Assembly: GCF_001557535.2 (NCBI RefSeq) | Contig: NZ_CP014306.1 | Location: 1,798,001 to 1,862,000 of the forward strand | Direction: 5' to 3' | DNA from: Burkholderia sp. PAMC 26561 | Lineage (GTDB): Bacteria > Pseudomonadota > Gammaproteobacteria > Burkholderiales > Burkholderiaceae | Length of the DNA: 64,000 nucleotides | Shown: one piece after another, positions 10,076 through 19,751 of the stretch | How positions within the stretch are numbered: position 1 is the first letter of the stretch | Layout of the letters: each line of letters begins with the position of its first letter | The notes under the pieces: model-generated | The model's input: only the letters and a program-made list of their open reading frames with translations | What the model was told of the DNA's origin: nothing | The model's database searches: none | Made by a program: the position numbers and the translations under genes

Positions 10076-10103
10076 ACATCGTCAGGCTGAAATCACCTTT
10101 GTC

Positions 10104-10499
10104 ATGGCCAACATCTCCGTCGATGCGACTGCGTTTTCCGTTTTCGAGATGCAGGAATTGAGCGCCGAGACGTTCGATTCCGGCTTGGTATCGGCGGGAG
10201 ACGAGTTGGCTGTGGTGTTTTTCTGGGGTTTCGAGTGCTTCAACTGCGAGATTGCCAAGAAAGCGATGCTCGCCAAGCCGGATGAGATCCGGGCGCTCGG
10301 TTTGAAATGGTTTCACAGCAATGTCTACGAGCACCGGGACCTTGGCCGGCGTTTCATGCTGCATGGCGTGCCGACGTGGTTTTTCTTTTACCGCGGCAAG
10401 CGCCTTGGGCGCGCGACCGGATGGCATGGACTTGGGCAGTTCAAGGCCGCTGTGGAAGCTGCTCGCGAGAAGATCCGGATGCTCGGCGCGAAGGCGTGA
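10104..10499 (+). CDS. Thioredoxin-fold protein with CFNC motif
   Basis: This 131-residue cytoplasmic protein has a thioredoxin fold. A CxxC redox motif (Cys45-Phe-Asn-Cys48) follows a VVFFWGFE strand, and the cis-proline motif GVPTWFFF is at 88-95. The CFNC pair differs from the usual CGPC, so redox potential and partners are uncertain. It lies between grpE and dnaK, suggesting heat-induced expression and a link between disulfide status and DnaK, which is inference. No signal peptide is present. Confidence 0.88.
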   Translation: MANISVDATAFSVFEMQELSAETFDSGLVSAGDELAVVFFWGFECFNCEIAKKAMLAKPDEIRALGLKWFHSNVYEHRDLGRRFMLHGVPTWFFFYRGKRLGRATGWHGLGQFKAAVEAAREKIRMLGAKA

Positions 10500-10560
10500 G
10501 CCGATTCCCCGAAAAAGTTGCAGTCAGGATAAAAAAAATGAGGTTGCGTCGGTTTTTGGT

Positions 10561-10588
10561 CTTGAAAACGATGCGAACGCTCTTATTT
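10561..10588 (+). promoter_or_regulatory. Sigma32-like heat-shock promoter of dnaK
   Basis: CTTGAAA at 10561-10567 matches the sigma32 -35 consensus exactly. After 13 bases TCTTATTT at 10581-10588 is a partial match to CCCCATNT. It lies about 107 bases before the dnaK ATG, giving dnaK a start point separate from grpE. Confidence 0.6.
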
Positions 10589-10694
10589 GGCGTACAGGGT
10601 TAAATTTTGGGCATCGAGAAGCGTTTTTGAACGATAAACACGTTGAAAACGCAAAACCGGATGCGCTGCGATCAAAGTCAGGAGAGTGATAAAA

Positions 10695-12644
10695 ATGGGC
10701 AGAATCATTGGTATCGATCTGGGCACGACGAACTCGTGCGTGGCGATCATGGAAGGCAACACCGTCAAAGTGATCGAAAACGCGGAAGGTACGCGTACCA
10801 CGCCGTCGATCATTGCTTATGTCGACGACAACGAAATCCTCGTTGGTGCGCCGGCAAAGCGTCAGTCGGTGACAAATCCGAAAAACACGTTGTACGCAGT
10901 CAAGCGACTGATCGGCCGTCGGTTCGACGAAAAGGAAGTGCAAAAGGACATCGCGTTGATGCCCTACAAGATCGTGCGCGCCGATAACGGCGACGCCTGG
11001 GTCGAAGCCCGCGATCAAAAGCTGGCACCGCCGCAAATCTCGGCTGAAGTGCTGCGCAAGATGAAGAAGACCGCTGAAGACTATCTCGGCGAAGAAGTGA
11101 CGGAAGCCGTGATCACGGTTCCGGCGTACTTCAACGACAGCCAGCGTCAGGCTACGAAAGACGCAGGCCGTATTGCTGGTCTGGACGTGAAGCGCATCAT
11201 CAACGAACCGACTGCAGCCGCGCTCGCGTTCGGCTTGGACAAGAACGAAAAGGGCGACCGCAAGATTGCCGTCTATGACCTGGGCGGCGGCACGTTCGAC
11301 GTGTCGATCATCGAAATCGCAGATGTCGACGGTGAAAAGCAGTTCGAAGTGCTGTCCACGAACGGTGACACGTTCCTGGGTGGTGAAGATTTCGACCAGC
11401 GCGTCATCGAATACATCATTGGCGAGTTCAAGAAGGAACAAGGCGTCGATCTGTCGAAGGACGTGCTCGCGTTGCAACGCCTGAAGGAAGCGGCGGAAAA
11501 AGCGAAGATCGAGTTGTCGTCGGCGGCTCAGACTGAAATCAACTTGCCGTACATCACGGCTGACGCGTCGGGTCCGAAGCACTTGAACCTGAAAATTACG
11601 CGTGCGAAGCTGGAGTCGCTGGTCGAGGAACTGATCGAGCGCACCATGGAACCGTGCCGTGTCGCTATCAAGGACGCAGGCGTGAAGGTCGGCGATATCG
11701 ACGACATCATCCTGGTCGGCGGTATGACGCGTATGCCGAAGGTGCAGGACAAGGTCAAGGAATTCTTCGGCAAGGAACCGCGTCGTGACGTGAACCCGGA
11801 CGAAGCCGTGGCTGTTGGCGCCGCGATCCAGGGCCAGGTTCTGTCGGGCGATCGCAAGGACGTGTTGCTGCTGGACGTGACGCCGTTGTCGCTGGGTATT
11901 GAAACCCTTGGCGGCGTGATGACGAAGATGATCAACAAGAACACGACCATCCCGACGAAGCACGCGCAAGTCTATTCGACCGCCGACGACAACCAGAGCG
12001 CCGTGACCATCAAGGTGTTCCAGGGTGAGCGCGAAATGGCGGCAGGCAACAAGCTGCTGGGCGAGTTCAACCTCGAAGGCATTCCGCCGGCAGCACGCGG
12101 CACGCCGCAGATCGAAGTGAGCTTCGACATCGACGCGAACGGCATTCTCCACGTCGGCGCGAAGGACAAGGCGACCGGCAAGGAAAACAAGATCGTCATC
12201 AAGGCGAACTCGGGTCTGTCTGACGCCGAGATCGACAAGATGGTGAAGGATGCTGAAGCGAACGCTGACGAAGATCATCGTCTGCGTGAACTGGCCGACT
12301 CGCGCAATCAGGGCGACGCGCTGGTGCACAGCACGAAGAAGGCCGTGGCTGAGTACGGCGACAAGATTGAAGCGGCCGAGAAGGAACAGATCGAAGCTGC
12401 GTTGAAGGATCTTGAAGAAGCGCTCAAGAGCACGGCGAGCGACAAGGCCAGCATTGACGCGAAGATTGAAACGCTGTCCACGGCGTCGCAGAAACTCGGC
12501 GAAAAGATGTACGCCGACATGGCTGCAGCCCAAGGTGCTGCGGGCGCGGCGGCTGGTGCAGCGGGCGGTGCAGGCGCGCAGGCGGCGCCGGAGCAGCACG
12601 ACGACGTTGTCGATGCCGACTTCAAGGAAGTGAAGAAGGACTAA
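10695..12644 (+). CDS. dnaK: DnaK, Hsp70 chaperone
   Basis: DnaK is the ATP-driven Hsp70 chaperone for folding and for sigma32 control. The 649-residue protein begins [15 protein letters not shown], the family ATPase signature. It has [15 protein letters not shown] in the phosphate-binding region, the [13 protein letters not shown] signature, the linker [18 protein letters not shown], a substrate-binding domain, and a C-terminal lid with a Gly/Ala-rich segment. It ends in the acidic [13 protein letters not shown] tail. The ATG at 10695 has AGGAG ten bases upstream; a GTG at 10686 is in frame but overlaps this site. Confidence 0.98.
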   Translation: MGRIIGIDLGTTNSCVAIMEGNTVKVIENAEGTRTTPSIIAYVDDNEILVGAPAKRQSVTNPKNTLYAVKRLIGRRFDEKEVQKDIALMPYKIVRADNGDAWVEARDQKLAPPQISAEVLRKMKKTAEDYLGEEVTEAVITVPAYFNDSQRQATKDAGRIAGLDVKRIINEPTAAALAFGLDKNEKGDRKIAVYDLGGGTFDVSIIEIADVDGEKQFEVLSTNGDTFLGGEDFDQRVIEYIIGEFKKEQGVDLSKDVLALQRLKEAAEKAKIELSSAAQTEINLPYITADASGPKHLNLKITRAKLESLVEELIERTMEPCRVAIKDAGVKVGDIDDIILVGGMTRMPKVQDKVKEFFGKEPRRDVNPDEAVAVGAAIQGQVLSGDRKDVLLLDVTPLSLGIETLGGVMTKMINKNTTIPTKHAQVYSTADDNQSAVTIKVFQGEREMAAGNKLLGEFNLEGIPPAARGTPQIEVSFDIDANGILHVGAKDKATGKENKIVIKANSGLSDAEIDKMVKDAEANADEDHRLRELADSRNQGDALVHSTKKAVAEYGDKIEAAEKEQIEAALKDLEEALKSTASDKASIDAKIETLSTASQKLGEKMYADMAAAQGAAGAAAGAAGGAGAQAAPEQHDDVVDADFKEVKKD

Positions 12645-12968
12645 GTCGATTGAATCGCGAAAGCGTGTCATCGGCGAAGGTTGAACCGGTCTTGTGCGAC
12701 TTCGTGCGGGACCGCGATGGAAGATGTCTTGCGAGAAGTTGAGCGCAAGTACGAAGAACGCGCCTGGCGAGCCAATTGGCTCCCCGGGCACGTTGTTTTT
12801 TAGAGGGCGCGGCGCTTTGTGCGAATTATTGTCGCCGGTCACAGGCTGACCGGGCGAATCGTACAAAGGCGAAGCGTCGACAAATCACATGAGTCGCAAG
12901 ACTCCAGGCATCCAAGAGGGAGCTGTCGGCCTGATCGAAAAGATCGGGCGCGGTGGCGCTGAACCGAT
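12645..12968 (+). other. dnaK-dnaJ spacer with two palindromes
   Basis: This 324-base stretch has no convincing ORF. It holds a perfect 14-bp palindrome (GAGCCAATTGGCTC, 12769-12782) and a 7-bp hairpin with a 5-base loop (12835-12841 pairing with 12847-12853). A short T-run (12795-12801) follows the first element but is too far away for a classical terminator. The hairpins may attenuate dnaK readthrough or shape the dnaJ leader. I found no convincing sigma32 or sigma70 promoter here. Confidence 0.45.
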
Positions 12969-14117
12969 ATGGCGAAACGGGATTACTACGAGGTTATGGG
13001 CGTCGCGAAGAACGCGAGCGACGACGAAATCAAGAAGGCGTATCGCAAGCTTGCGATGAAGCATCACCCCGACCGCAATCCGGATAGCAAGGATGCGGAA
13101 GAGCGTTTCAAGGAGGCCAAGGAGGCCTACGAAATGCTCTCGGATCCGCAAAAGCGCGCGGCTTACGACCAGTACGGACATGCCGGCGTCGATCCAAACA
13201 TGGCCGGTGCTGGCCAGCAAGGTTTCGGCGGGTTCGCCGATGCCTTCGGCGATATATTCGGCGACATCTTCGGGCAGGCGGCCGGGGGCGGCGCGGGTGC
13301 AGGCGCCGGACGCGGGCGCGCAGGTCCACAGGTTTATCGTGGTGCAGATTTGCGCTACAGCATGGAAATTTCGCTGGAGCAGGCAGCGCACGGCTACGAT
13401 ACGCAAATTCGCGTACCGAGCTGGGTGAATTGCGAGATCTGCAAAGGCTCGGGCGCCAAGGCCGGCACCAAACCGGAAACATGTCCGACGTGTCACGGAC
13501 AAGGCACCGTGCGAATGTCGCAGGGTTTCTTCAGCATCCAGCAAACGTGCCCGAAGTGTCACGGCACCGGCACCTTCATTCCTGAACCGTGCGGTCATTG
13601 CCACGGCGCGGGCAAGGTGAAGGAAACGAAGACGCTGGAGGTTAAGATTCCGGCGGGTATCGACGACGGCATGCGGATTCGTTCGTCGGGTAACGGCGAG
13701 CCGGGCATCAACGGCGGTCCGAGCGGCGACTTGTACGTCGAGATTCACATCAAGCAGCATTCGGTGTTCGAGCGCGATGGCGACGACCTCCATTGCCAGA
13801 TGCCGATTCCGTTCACCACGGCGGCGCTTGGCGGCGAGATCGAAGTGCCGACGCTGGCCGGGCGCGCGAGCTTTACGGTGCCGGAAGGTACGCAGTCGGG
13901 CAAGACGTTCCGTCTGCGCAGCAAGGGCATCAAGGGATTGCGTTCGAGTATCGCCGGCGACTTGTATGTGCACGTCCAGGTCGAAACGCCGGTCAAGCTC
14001 ACCGATCAGCAACGCGACCTGCTCAAGCAGTTCGAGCGTTCGCTGACGGAAGGCGGCTCGCGTCATAGTCCGCAAAGCAAGAGCTGGTTCGATCGGGTGA
14101 AGAGTTTCTTCGATTGA
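12969..14117 (+). CDS. dnaJ: DnaJ, Hsp40 co-chaperone
   Basis: DnaJ delivers substrates to DnaK and stimulates its ATPase. The 382-residue protein has a J-domain with the essential HPD at 33-35 and a Gly/Phe-rich linker (about 70-120). The cysteine-rich zinc domain has four CxxCxGxG repeats ([32 protein letters not shown]). Two beta-barrel substrate domains follow, so this is a class A DnaJ. The pabBC gene begins ten bases after the stop. Confidence 0.97.
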   Translation: MAKRDYYEVMGVAKNASDDEIKKAYRKLAMKHHPDRNPDSKDAEERFKEAKEAYEMLSDPQKRAAYDQYGHAGVDPNMAGAGQQGFGGFADAFGDIFGDIFGQAAGGGAGAGAGRGRAGPQVYRGADLRYSMEISLEQAAHGYDTQIRVPSWVNCEICKGSGAKAGTKPETCPTCHGQGTVRMSQGFFSIQQTCPKCHGTGTFIPEPCGHCHGAGKVKETKTLEVKIPAGIDDGMRIRSSGNGEPGINGGPSGDLYVEIHIKQHSVFERDGDDLHCQMPIPFTTAALGGEIEVPTLAGRASFTVPEGTQSGKTFRLRSKGIKGLRSSIAGDLYVHVQVETPVKLTDQQRDLLKQFERSLTEGGSRHSPQSKSWFDRVKSFFD

Positions 14118-14127
14118 GGCACTGATC

Positions 14128-15912
14128 ATGCAGCAACGCGGCGAGGTTTTCGCGCTGCTCGACGATTGCGACTCGACCGCCGGAAGGCGGTCGAGTCGCC
14201 TTTACGCCGGCTTCGTGCGCGAACGGTCGTGTCACGAAGCGGCAGAGCTGGACGACGTGTGCGCGAGCGTCAGGCGAGACCTGCACGACGGTTTGCACGT
14301 GGTCGTGCTGGCGGACTACGAATTCGGCCGCAATCTGCAGTTGGCGCAGCCCGGCAATGCCGCGCTGCGCTTTTTGTTGTTTCGCGAATGCAGGTTTTTG
14401 TCGCGGGAAGAGGCCGATCAGTGGCTCGCTGAAAACGACAACGGTTTGGCTGACCAGCCGTCGGTGGCGGGAGTGGCGAACATCGAATCGAGCGTGACGC
14501 CCGATGCGTTCGAACATGCCATCGCAGGTGTGCAGGAGGCGCTGCAGGCGGGCGACTCGTATCAGATCAATTACACATTCCGTCTCGCGTTCGATGTGTT
14601 CGGCTCGGCCATTGGGTTGTACCGAAGGCTGAGGGAGCGGCAACCGGTACGCTATGGCGCGTTGATCGCGATGCCCGACGGGCGTGACGTGTTGTCGTGC
14701 TCGCCGGAGTTGTTCATCGAACGTGAGGGTGATTTACTTCGCGCCCGGCCAATGAAAGGCACCGCGCCGCGCAGCGCCGACCCGGAATGGCTGCGAGACG
14801 ATCCGAAAAATCGCGCTGAGAACGTGATGATCGTGGATATGTTGCGCAACGACATGGCGCGCGTGGCCGTGACCGGAAGCGTCCGGGTGCCGCAATTGTT
14901 CACGGTCGAGGCGTACAAGTCGGTGTGGCAAATGACATCGACCGTGGAGGCGCGTTCGCGGCCACGCACCTCGTTCGCCGATATCCTGCGCGCGCTGTTG
15001 CCGTGCGGATCGATCACGGGCGCGCCGAAACACAAGACCATGCAATTGATCGACGCGCTCGAAAGCACGCCGCGCGGTATTTATACCGGCGCTATAGGCT
15101 GGCTGGACGCGCGTGATGACTTCTGTTTGTCCGTGCCGATCCGCACGATTGAAATCGAGCATGGCCGGGGCAGGATGGGTATCGGCGCGGGTATTGTGCT
15201 GGACAGCGTCGCCGCGGATGAATTCGAGGAGTGCCAATTGAAAGCGCAATTCCTGACTGGCTCCGATCCGGGTTTCCAGCTCTTCGAGACCACATTCGCA
15301 ACGAAGGACGGGATTCGCCATTGGGGCCGGCATCTGGCGCGGTTGGCATCGAGCGCCAGGTGGTGCGGGTTTCCGCTTGACCGGACTGCGCTGCAAAGTC
15401 TTGTCGATGAAACCTGCGCCGGGTTTGAACAGGACGCCTCGTACAGACTCAGGATTGCATTGGCGAAAAGCGGCGAGATCAGCGTAATGAGCGCGCTCCT
15501 TGCGCCGTTGGCGGAGCAAACGGTGAGCGTGTTGCTGGCATCGGAATATGGCTTCGCGCCGCGCTCTTCCAATGATCCGTTGCTCGAACACAAGACGACA
15601 TCGCGTGAGGATTACGACCGTGCATGGCGCGAGGCCGAAACGCATGGCGCGTTCGATATGCTGTTCTTCAACGAGCGCGGCGAGCTGACGGAAGGCGGGC
15701 GGTCGAACGTATTCTTGAAGCGCGATGGCCGATGGAAAACGCCGCCGCTCGGCGCGGGATTGCTGCCGGGCGTGATGCGCGGCGTTTTGCTGGAAGAGCT
15801 GGAAGCAGAACAACGCGCGCTGACGCTCGAAGATTTGAACCGCGCCGAAGCGCTGATGATCTGCAACGCGTTGCGCGGCGCAGTGGCCGCGCGTCTGAAA
15901 CGCAAGAGCTAA
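14128..15912 (+). CDS. pabB: Fused aminodeoxychorismate synthase I / lyase (PabB-PabC)
   Basis: The 594-residue protein joins two p-aminobenzoate enzymes. Residues about 1-370 form a chorismate-binding PabB domain, with RPMKGTAPR, the GSITGAPKHKTMQLI signature and GAIGWLD. Residues about 380-594 form a PLP-dependent class IV aminotransferase domain resembling PabC. It has FQLFETTFATKDG, the Lys of EHKTTSREDYDRA and ERGELTEGGRSNVF. Together they would turn chorismate plus ammonia into p-aminobenzoate for folate. The start is ten bases after dnaJ. It meets panB tail to tail with a six-base gap. Confidence 0.92.
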   Translation: MQQRGEVFALLDDCDSTAGRRSSRLYAGFVRERSCHEAAELDDVCASVRRDLHDGLHVVVLADYEFGRNLQLAQPGNAALRFLLFRECRFLSREEADQWLAENDNGLADQPSVAGVANIESSVTPDAFEHAIAGVQEALQAGDSYQINYTFRLAFDVFGSAIGLYRRLRERQPVRYGALIAMPDGRDVLSCSPELFIEREGDLLRARPMKGTAPRSADPEWLRDDPKNRAENVMIVDMLRNDMARVAVTGSVRVPQLFTVEAYKSVWQMTSTVEARSRPRTSFADILRALLPCGSITGAPKHKTMQLIDALESTPRGIYTGAIGWLDARDDFCLSVPIRTIEIEHGRGRMGIGAGIVLDSVAADEFEECQLKAQFLTGSDPGFQLFETTFATKDGIRHWGRHLARLASSARWCGFPLDRTALQSLVDETCAGFEQDASYRLRIALAKSGEISVMSALLAPLAEQTVSVLLASEYGFAPRSSNDPLLEHKTTSREDYDRAWREAETHGAFDMLFFNERGELTEGGRSNVFLKRDGRWKTPPLGAGLLPGVMRGVLLEELEAEQRALTLEDLNRAEALMICNALRGAVAARLKRKS

Positions 15913-15918
15913 TAGCTT

Positions 15919-16734
15919 CTAAAACGTATGCTCCGGCCCGGGGAAACTCTTCTCCTTCACGGCCTGAACATACGCTTCGACAGCCGCAAAAATACTCGGC
16001 TGGCCCTGCATGAAATCCTTCACGAAACGCGGCCGTTTTCCGGGAAAGATCCCCAGCATGTCGTGCAGCACGAGCACCTGGCCTGAACAATCGATACCCG
16101 CGCCAATGCCGATCGTCGGGATAACCAATTGTTCCGTGACCTCTCGCGCGAGCAACGTAGGCACTGCTTCGATCACCAGCAATTGCGCGCCGGCTTCCTG
16201 AAACGCCAACGCGTCGCGACGCATCTGGTCGGCGCCGGCATCGGTCTTGCCCTGCACCTTGAAGCCGCCGAACGCGTGCACGGATTGCGGCGTCAAGCCG
16301 ACGTGCCCGCACACCGGAATGGAGCGATCAACCAGGAATCGCACGATCTCCGCCGACCATTCCCCGCCTTCGATCTTCACCATCTGCGCGCCGGCGCGCA
16401 TCAGCTTCACGGCGTTCGCGTAAGTCTCTTCGCGTGAGCCGACCGTGCCGAACGGCATGTCCGCCACCACGAGCGCATTCTTGTTACCTCGTACGACGGC
16501 AGCGGTGTGATACGCGATGTCATCGAGCACCACGGGCAACGTCGTGCCATGGCCCTGCAGCACATTGCCAAGCGAATCGCCGATCAACATCACGTCCACA
16601 CCCGCGCGGTCGAGCAGCGCGGAAAAGCTGGCGTCGTAACACGTCAGCATCGTGATCTTTTCGCCGGCTTCGCGCATGGTCCGAAGCTTCGGAACGGTGA
16701 TCGCGGTGCGGCTGGTTTCCTGCAAATACGCCAT
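15919..16734 (-). CDS. panB: Ketopantoate hydroxymethyltransferase
   Basis: PanB adds a hydroxymethyl group from methylene-THF to alpha-ketoisovalerate, the first committed pantothenate step. I chose the ATG at 16734 (MAYLQETS), giving 271 residues. A 37-residue upstream extension in the same frame is arginine-rich and unlike the family. Motifs include [57 protein letters not shown] and [15 protein letters not shown]. It is the last gene of a long minus-strand series running from hda. Confidence 0.95.
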   Translation of the reverse strand: MAYLQETSRTAITVPKLRTMREAGEKITMLTCYDASFSALLDRAGVDVMLIGDSLGNVLQGHGTTLPVVLDDIAYHTAAVVRGNKNALVVADMPFGTVGSREETYANAVKLMRAGAQMVKIEGGEWSAEIVRFLVDRSIPVCGHVGLTPQSVHAFGGFKVQGKTDAGADQMRRDALAFQEAGAQLLVIEAVPTLLAREVTEQLVIPTIGIGAGIDCSGQVLVLHDMLGIFPGKRPRFVKDFMQGQPSIFAAVEAYVQAVKEKSFPGPEHTF

Positions 16735-16792
16735 GGCAATTTCCACATCGACTAGATAAGAGACGGCACGCTGGCGCGCCGCCCGGACGGAC

Positions 16793-17497
16793 TTAGAGTG
16801 ACGTGCCCTTGACAAAGAATTCCTTGCGCCCGCGCATGGTTTCAATACGTTCGATCAGCAGCGCCAGATCGGCTTCCGATTCCAGCGGGTTCAAATGCTC
16901 GGCGTTCACCGTCAATAACGGTGTGGCGTCGTAGTGATAGAAGAAGTCATTGTAGGCGTCGCAGAGGGCGCGCAGGTAGGCATCGGGGATCTGCAACTCC
17001 ATGGGCACGGCGCGTTTCTGGATGCGCGCGAACAGCACCTCCGGACTGGCCTGCAGATACACCACGAGATCGGGCGCCGGCGCCGGCGCATTGAAGCGCC
17101 TCGATACCTCGCGGAACAGCTCGAACTCGTCGTCGGGCAGCGTCAGCCGTGCGAACAGCGCGGTTTTCTCGGTGATGAAATCCGTGATCAGCGGCGTGAG
17201 CGCGGATTGCCCGACATGTCCTGCGCCGCCCACGAGCGCCGCGCCGATTTCCTGAGCCTGTTGCGCGCGTTGCAACGCGAACTGCAATTGCGTGGCGAGC
17301 GCGTAACGCGAGTTGTCGCGATAAAACCGTTCGAGAAACGGATTCTCCTGCTGGCGCTCGAAAAGCGTACGCATGGACCAGCGCTCCGCGAGCAGCCGCG
17401 CGAGCGTGGTCTTGCCGACGCCAATCGGCCCTTCTATCGCTATGTATCTGTGCGGCGGGCGCAATTGCGGCGCGGTGACGGTAAGCGGCGTGCTCAT
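16793..17497 (-). CDS. Deoxynucleoside kinase (dAK/dGK-like)
   Basis: This P-loop kinase phosphorylates deoxynucleosides for salvage. The 234-residue protein has Walker A GPIGVGKT at 23-30 and an ENPFLERFY segment. [12 protein letters not shown] motif and an arginine-containing lid region follow. It resembles the deoxyadenosine/deoxyguanosine kinase family; substrate preference cannot be read from sequence. It lies 39 bases behind folK and 58 before panB, an order common in Burkholderiales. Confidence 0.88.
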   Translation of the reverse strand: MSTPLTVTAPQLRPPHRYIAIEGPIGVGKTTLARLLAERWSMRTLFERQQENPFLERFYRDNSRYALATQLQFALQRAQQAQEIGAALVGGAGHVGQSALTPLITDFITEKTALFARLTLPDDEFELFREVSRRFNAPAPAPDLVVYLQASPEVLFARIQKRAVPMELQIPDAYLRALCDAYNDFFYHYDATPLLTVNAEHLNPLESEADLALLIERIETMRGRKEFFVKGTSL

Positions 17498-17536
17498 GGC
17501 GTTTTCGTGGTTGTGAGGCTATGCGCGAGAGAGCGT

Positions 17537-18064
17537 TCAGGCTTCGCGACGGGATGTGCAGCGGGAGGCGAAAAGCGGGCACAGATGCGTCGCCACTTTT
17601 TCGATGCGTTGGTCTTCGACCGATGCCAGGAACGCATCGGCGCGGCCGCGCTGGGCGATGATCACTTCGCTATCGAGTTCGATCAGCGGCACGAGTGCGA
17701 ACGCGCGTTCGGTGAGACGCGGGTGCGGGATCACGAGATCGGCTTCTTCAATGCATGAGTCGCCGAACAGCAGGATGTCGAGGTCGAGCGTGCGCGGCGC
17801 GTTGCGGTATGGCCGCTCGCGCCCGAAGTGCTCTTCAATGGAATGGCACAGCCGCAGCAAGTGTCGCGCGGGCAGGGTCGTATCGATCTTGACGACACAA
17901 TTGAAGTAGTCGTCGCCACCAGCGTCGATTGGCGCGGTGCGATAGAGGCTCGATTTCGCGAGCACGCTGATCGTGTGTTGCTGAGCAAGACACACGACTG
18001 TGTCTTTCAGGGTCTGGCGCGCATCGCCAAGGTTTGCGCCCAGGCCCAGATAAGCTACCGTCAT
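17537..18064 (-). CDS. folK: HPPK, dihydropterin pyrophosphokinase
   Basis: FolK transfers pyrophosphate from ATP to 6-hydroxymethyl-dihydropterin in folate synthesis. The 175-residue protein begins MTVAYLGLGANLGD, a family hallmark. It carries FGRERPYRNAPRTLDLDILLF, the HPPK signature with the metal-binding Asp pair, and IPHPRLTERAFALVPL. With pabBC on the other side of panB it gives the window two folate genes. pcnB ends 94 bases upstream. Confidence 0.95.
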   Translation of the reverse strand: MTVAYLGLGANLGDARQTLKDTVVCLAQQHTISVLAKSSLYRTAPIDAGGDDYFNCVVKIDTTLPARHLLRLCHSIEEHFGRERPYRNAPRTLDLDILLFGDSCIEEADLVIPHPRLTERAFALVPLIELDSEVIIAQRGRADAFLASVEDQRIEKVATHLCPLFASRCTSRREA

Positions 18065-18158
18065 GGCATGAATCCTACGACTGTCGTTCGGCGAAACACG
18101 ACGCGAATGCGCTGTCTAGCACGCACAAAGCAGGCGCAAAGCACGCGCACGGGCCGCG

Positions 18159-19751
18159 TCAATCGTCGCCGTGCCGCACGTCGCGCTCTTCGCGCACATC
18201 ACGTTCTTCACGAGCCGATGCGTCCCCGCTACTCGCGCCGCCCTCCATTCCGTCACCCGGCCTGCGGCTTTTGGCGTTACTGCTGCGCCGCCGTCGTTTC
18301 TTGGGTGCCCGGTCCTTCCCGCCTTGCGAAACAAGTGACTCTCGCGCAGCAGCGTCCCCTTCGATGAAATCCGTCCACCACTGGCCAACCGATGCATCCA
18401 GTTCGCCCGATTCACACCGGAGCAGGAGGAAATCATAACCCGCCCGAAACCTTTGGTGTTCCAGCAGCTTCATCGCGCTGCGGCCGGAGCGTTTTTCAAG
18501 CCGATGTTGCAGGCCCCAGATCTCCCGCATATCCGATGAAAACCGCTTGTGGATAGCAAGCTTTTCGGTCTGCATGTCGAGCACGTCGTCCATCGCGCGA
18601 TGCAGCGCCGGCACGGGGAATTCACCGGCGAGCGTGTATTGCTGCCAGCGCGACTGCATGTCGTTCCAGAGCAGCGTGGCGAAGAGGAACCCCGGCGATA
18701 CCCCTTTGCCCGCACGCACGCGCTCGTCAGTGTTGGTCAGCGCCAGCGTGATGAATTTCTCGCCGTGCGTGGATTCGAAAATCACATCGAGCAGAGGCAA
18801 TACACCGTGATGCAAACCTTCAGCGCGCAAACGCGTCAGGCACGCGAGCGCGTGGCCTGAGAGCAGCAGCTTGAGCATCTCGTCGAAGAGACGCGCAGCC
18901 GGGACATTGCTGATCAAATCAGCCAGTTCCGCAATCGGCGCGCGGGTTGCGGTCTCGATCTCGAAGCCGAGCTTCGCCGCAAAACGCACCACGCGCAGCA
19001 TGCGCACCGGATCTTCCCTGTAACGCGTCGCGGGGTCTCCGATCATGCGCAGCAAGCGCGCGCGGATGTCGGCCATGCCGTCGTGGTAATCCAGCACGGT
19101 TTGCGTCGCCGGATCGTAATACATGGCGTTGATCGTGAAGTCGCGGCGCGTGGCGTCTTCGTGCTGCTCGCCCCAGACGTTGTCGCGCAGCACGCGGCCG
19201 CTGGCATCGACTGCATGCGTGCGCGTGTCCATCTCGCCGCGTCTCAAACGTGGCGGAGGTGGCGACGGCGGCGCGTCGGCGGGGGTATCGACGAGAGCAC
19301 GGAACGTCGATGTCTCGATGATGTCCTGTCCGAACTGCACGTGCACGATCTGAAACCGCCGACCGATGATGCGCGCCCGGCGAAACAGTTTTTGCACCTG
19401 GTCGGGCGTGGCGTCTGTTGCAACGTCGAAGTCCTTCGGCGCCACGTTCAGCAGCAGGTCGCGCACGGCGCCCCCCACGATGAACGCCCGATGCCCGGCT
19501 TGTTGCAGCCCTTCGGTCACACGGATCGCGTTCTTCGAGATCAGCGACGGGTCGATGCCATGCACGTCCGCCGACAGGATCACCGGCACGTTCGGATCGC
19601 GCCTGGCTTCGGCCGGCGCCGCCTTCTTGCGCGTGGTCTTGCGGGCAGGTTTTACATCGTCGCCGGACGCGGCAACGAGCGGGGCGGTCGCCGGAGCGTC
19701 CTCTTTGGCGCTTTCCTGGCCGAACAGCTTGCGGATGAGTTTTTTAATCAC
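18159..19751 (-). CDS. pcnB: Poly(A) polymerase I
   Basis: PcnB adds 3' poly(A) tails that promote RNA decay. I start it at GTG 19751-19749 (reads VIKKLIRKLFGQ), giving 530 residues. This start overlaps the last codons of the HAD gene by eight bases, which suggests translational coupling; an upstream start would add 15 odd residues. The class II nucleotidyltransferase head has FIVGGAVRDLLL and KDFDVATDATPDQV, followed by RRDFTINAMYYDP and the RNA-binding domain. The tail is basic (KKRRRRSSNAKSRR), then a charged repeat (EERDV twice). Confidence 0.93.
   Translation of the reverse strand: MIKKLIRKLFGQESAKEDAPATAPLVAASGDDVKPARKTTRKKAAPAEARRDPNVPVILSADVHGIDPSLISKNAIRVTEGLQQAGHRAFIVGGAVRDLLLNVAPKDFDVATDATPDQVQKLFRRARIIGRRFQIVHVQFGQDIIETSTFRALVDTPADAPPSPPPPRLRRGEMDTRTHAVDASGRVLRDNVWGEQHEDATRRDFTINAMYYDPATQTVLDYHDGMADIRARLLRMIGDPATRYREDPVRMLRVVRFAAKLGFEIETATRAPIAELADLISNVPAARLFDEMLKLLLSGHALACLTRLRAEGLHHGVLPLLDVIFESTHGEKFITLALTNTDERVRAGKGVSPGFLFATLLWNDMQSRWQQYTLAGEFPVPALHRAMDDVLDMQTEKLAIHKRFSSDMREIWGLQHRLEKRSGRSAMKLLEHQRFRAGYDFLLLRCESGELDASVGQWWTDFIEGDAAARESLVSQGGKDRAPKKRRRRSSNAKSRRPGDGMEGGASSGDASAREERDVREERDVRHGDD

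Noticed and set aside
10524..12866. 780-codon minus-strand frame across dnaK
   Set aside because: Arginine/leucine-rich antisense shadow of dnaK, without a ribosome site or known motifs.
12885..14129. 414-codon minus-strand frame across dnaJ
   Set aside because: Antisense shadow of dnaJ; no family features.
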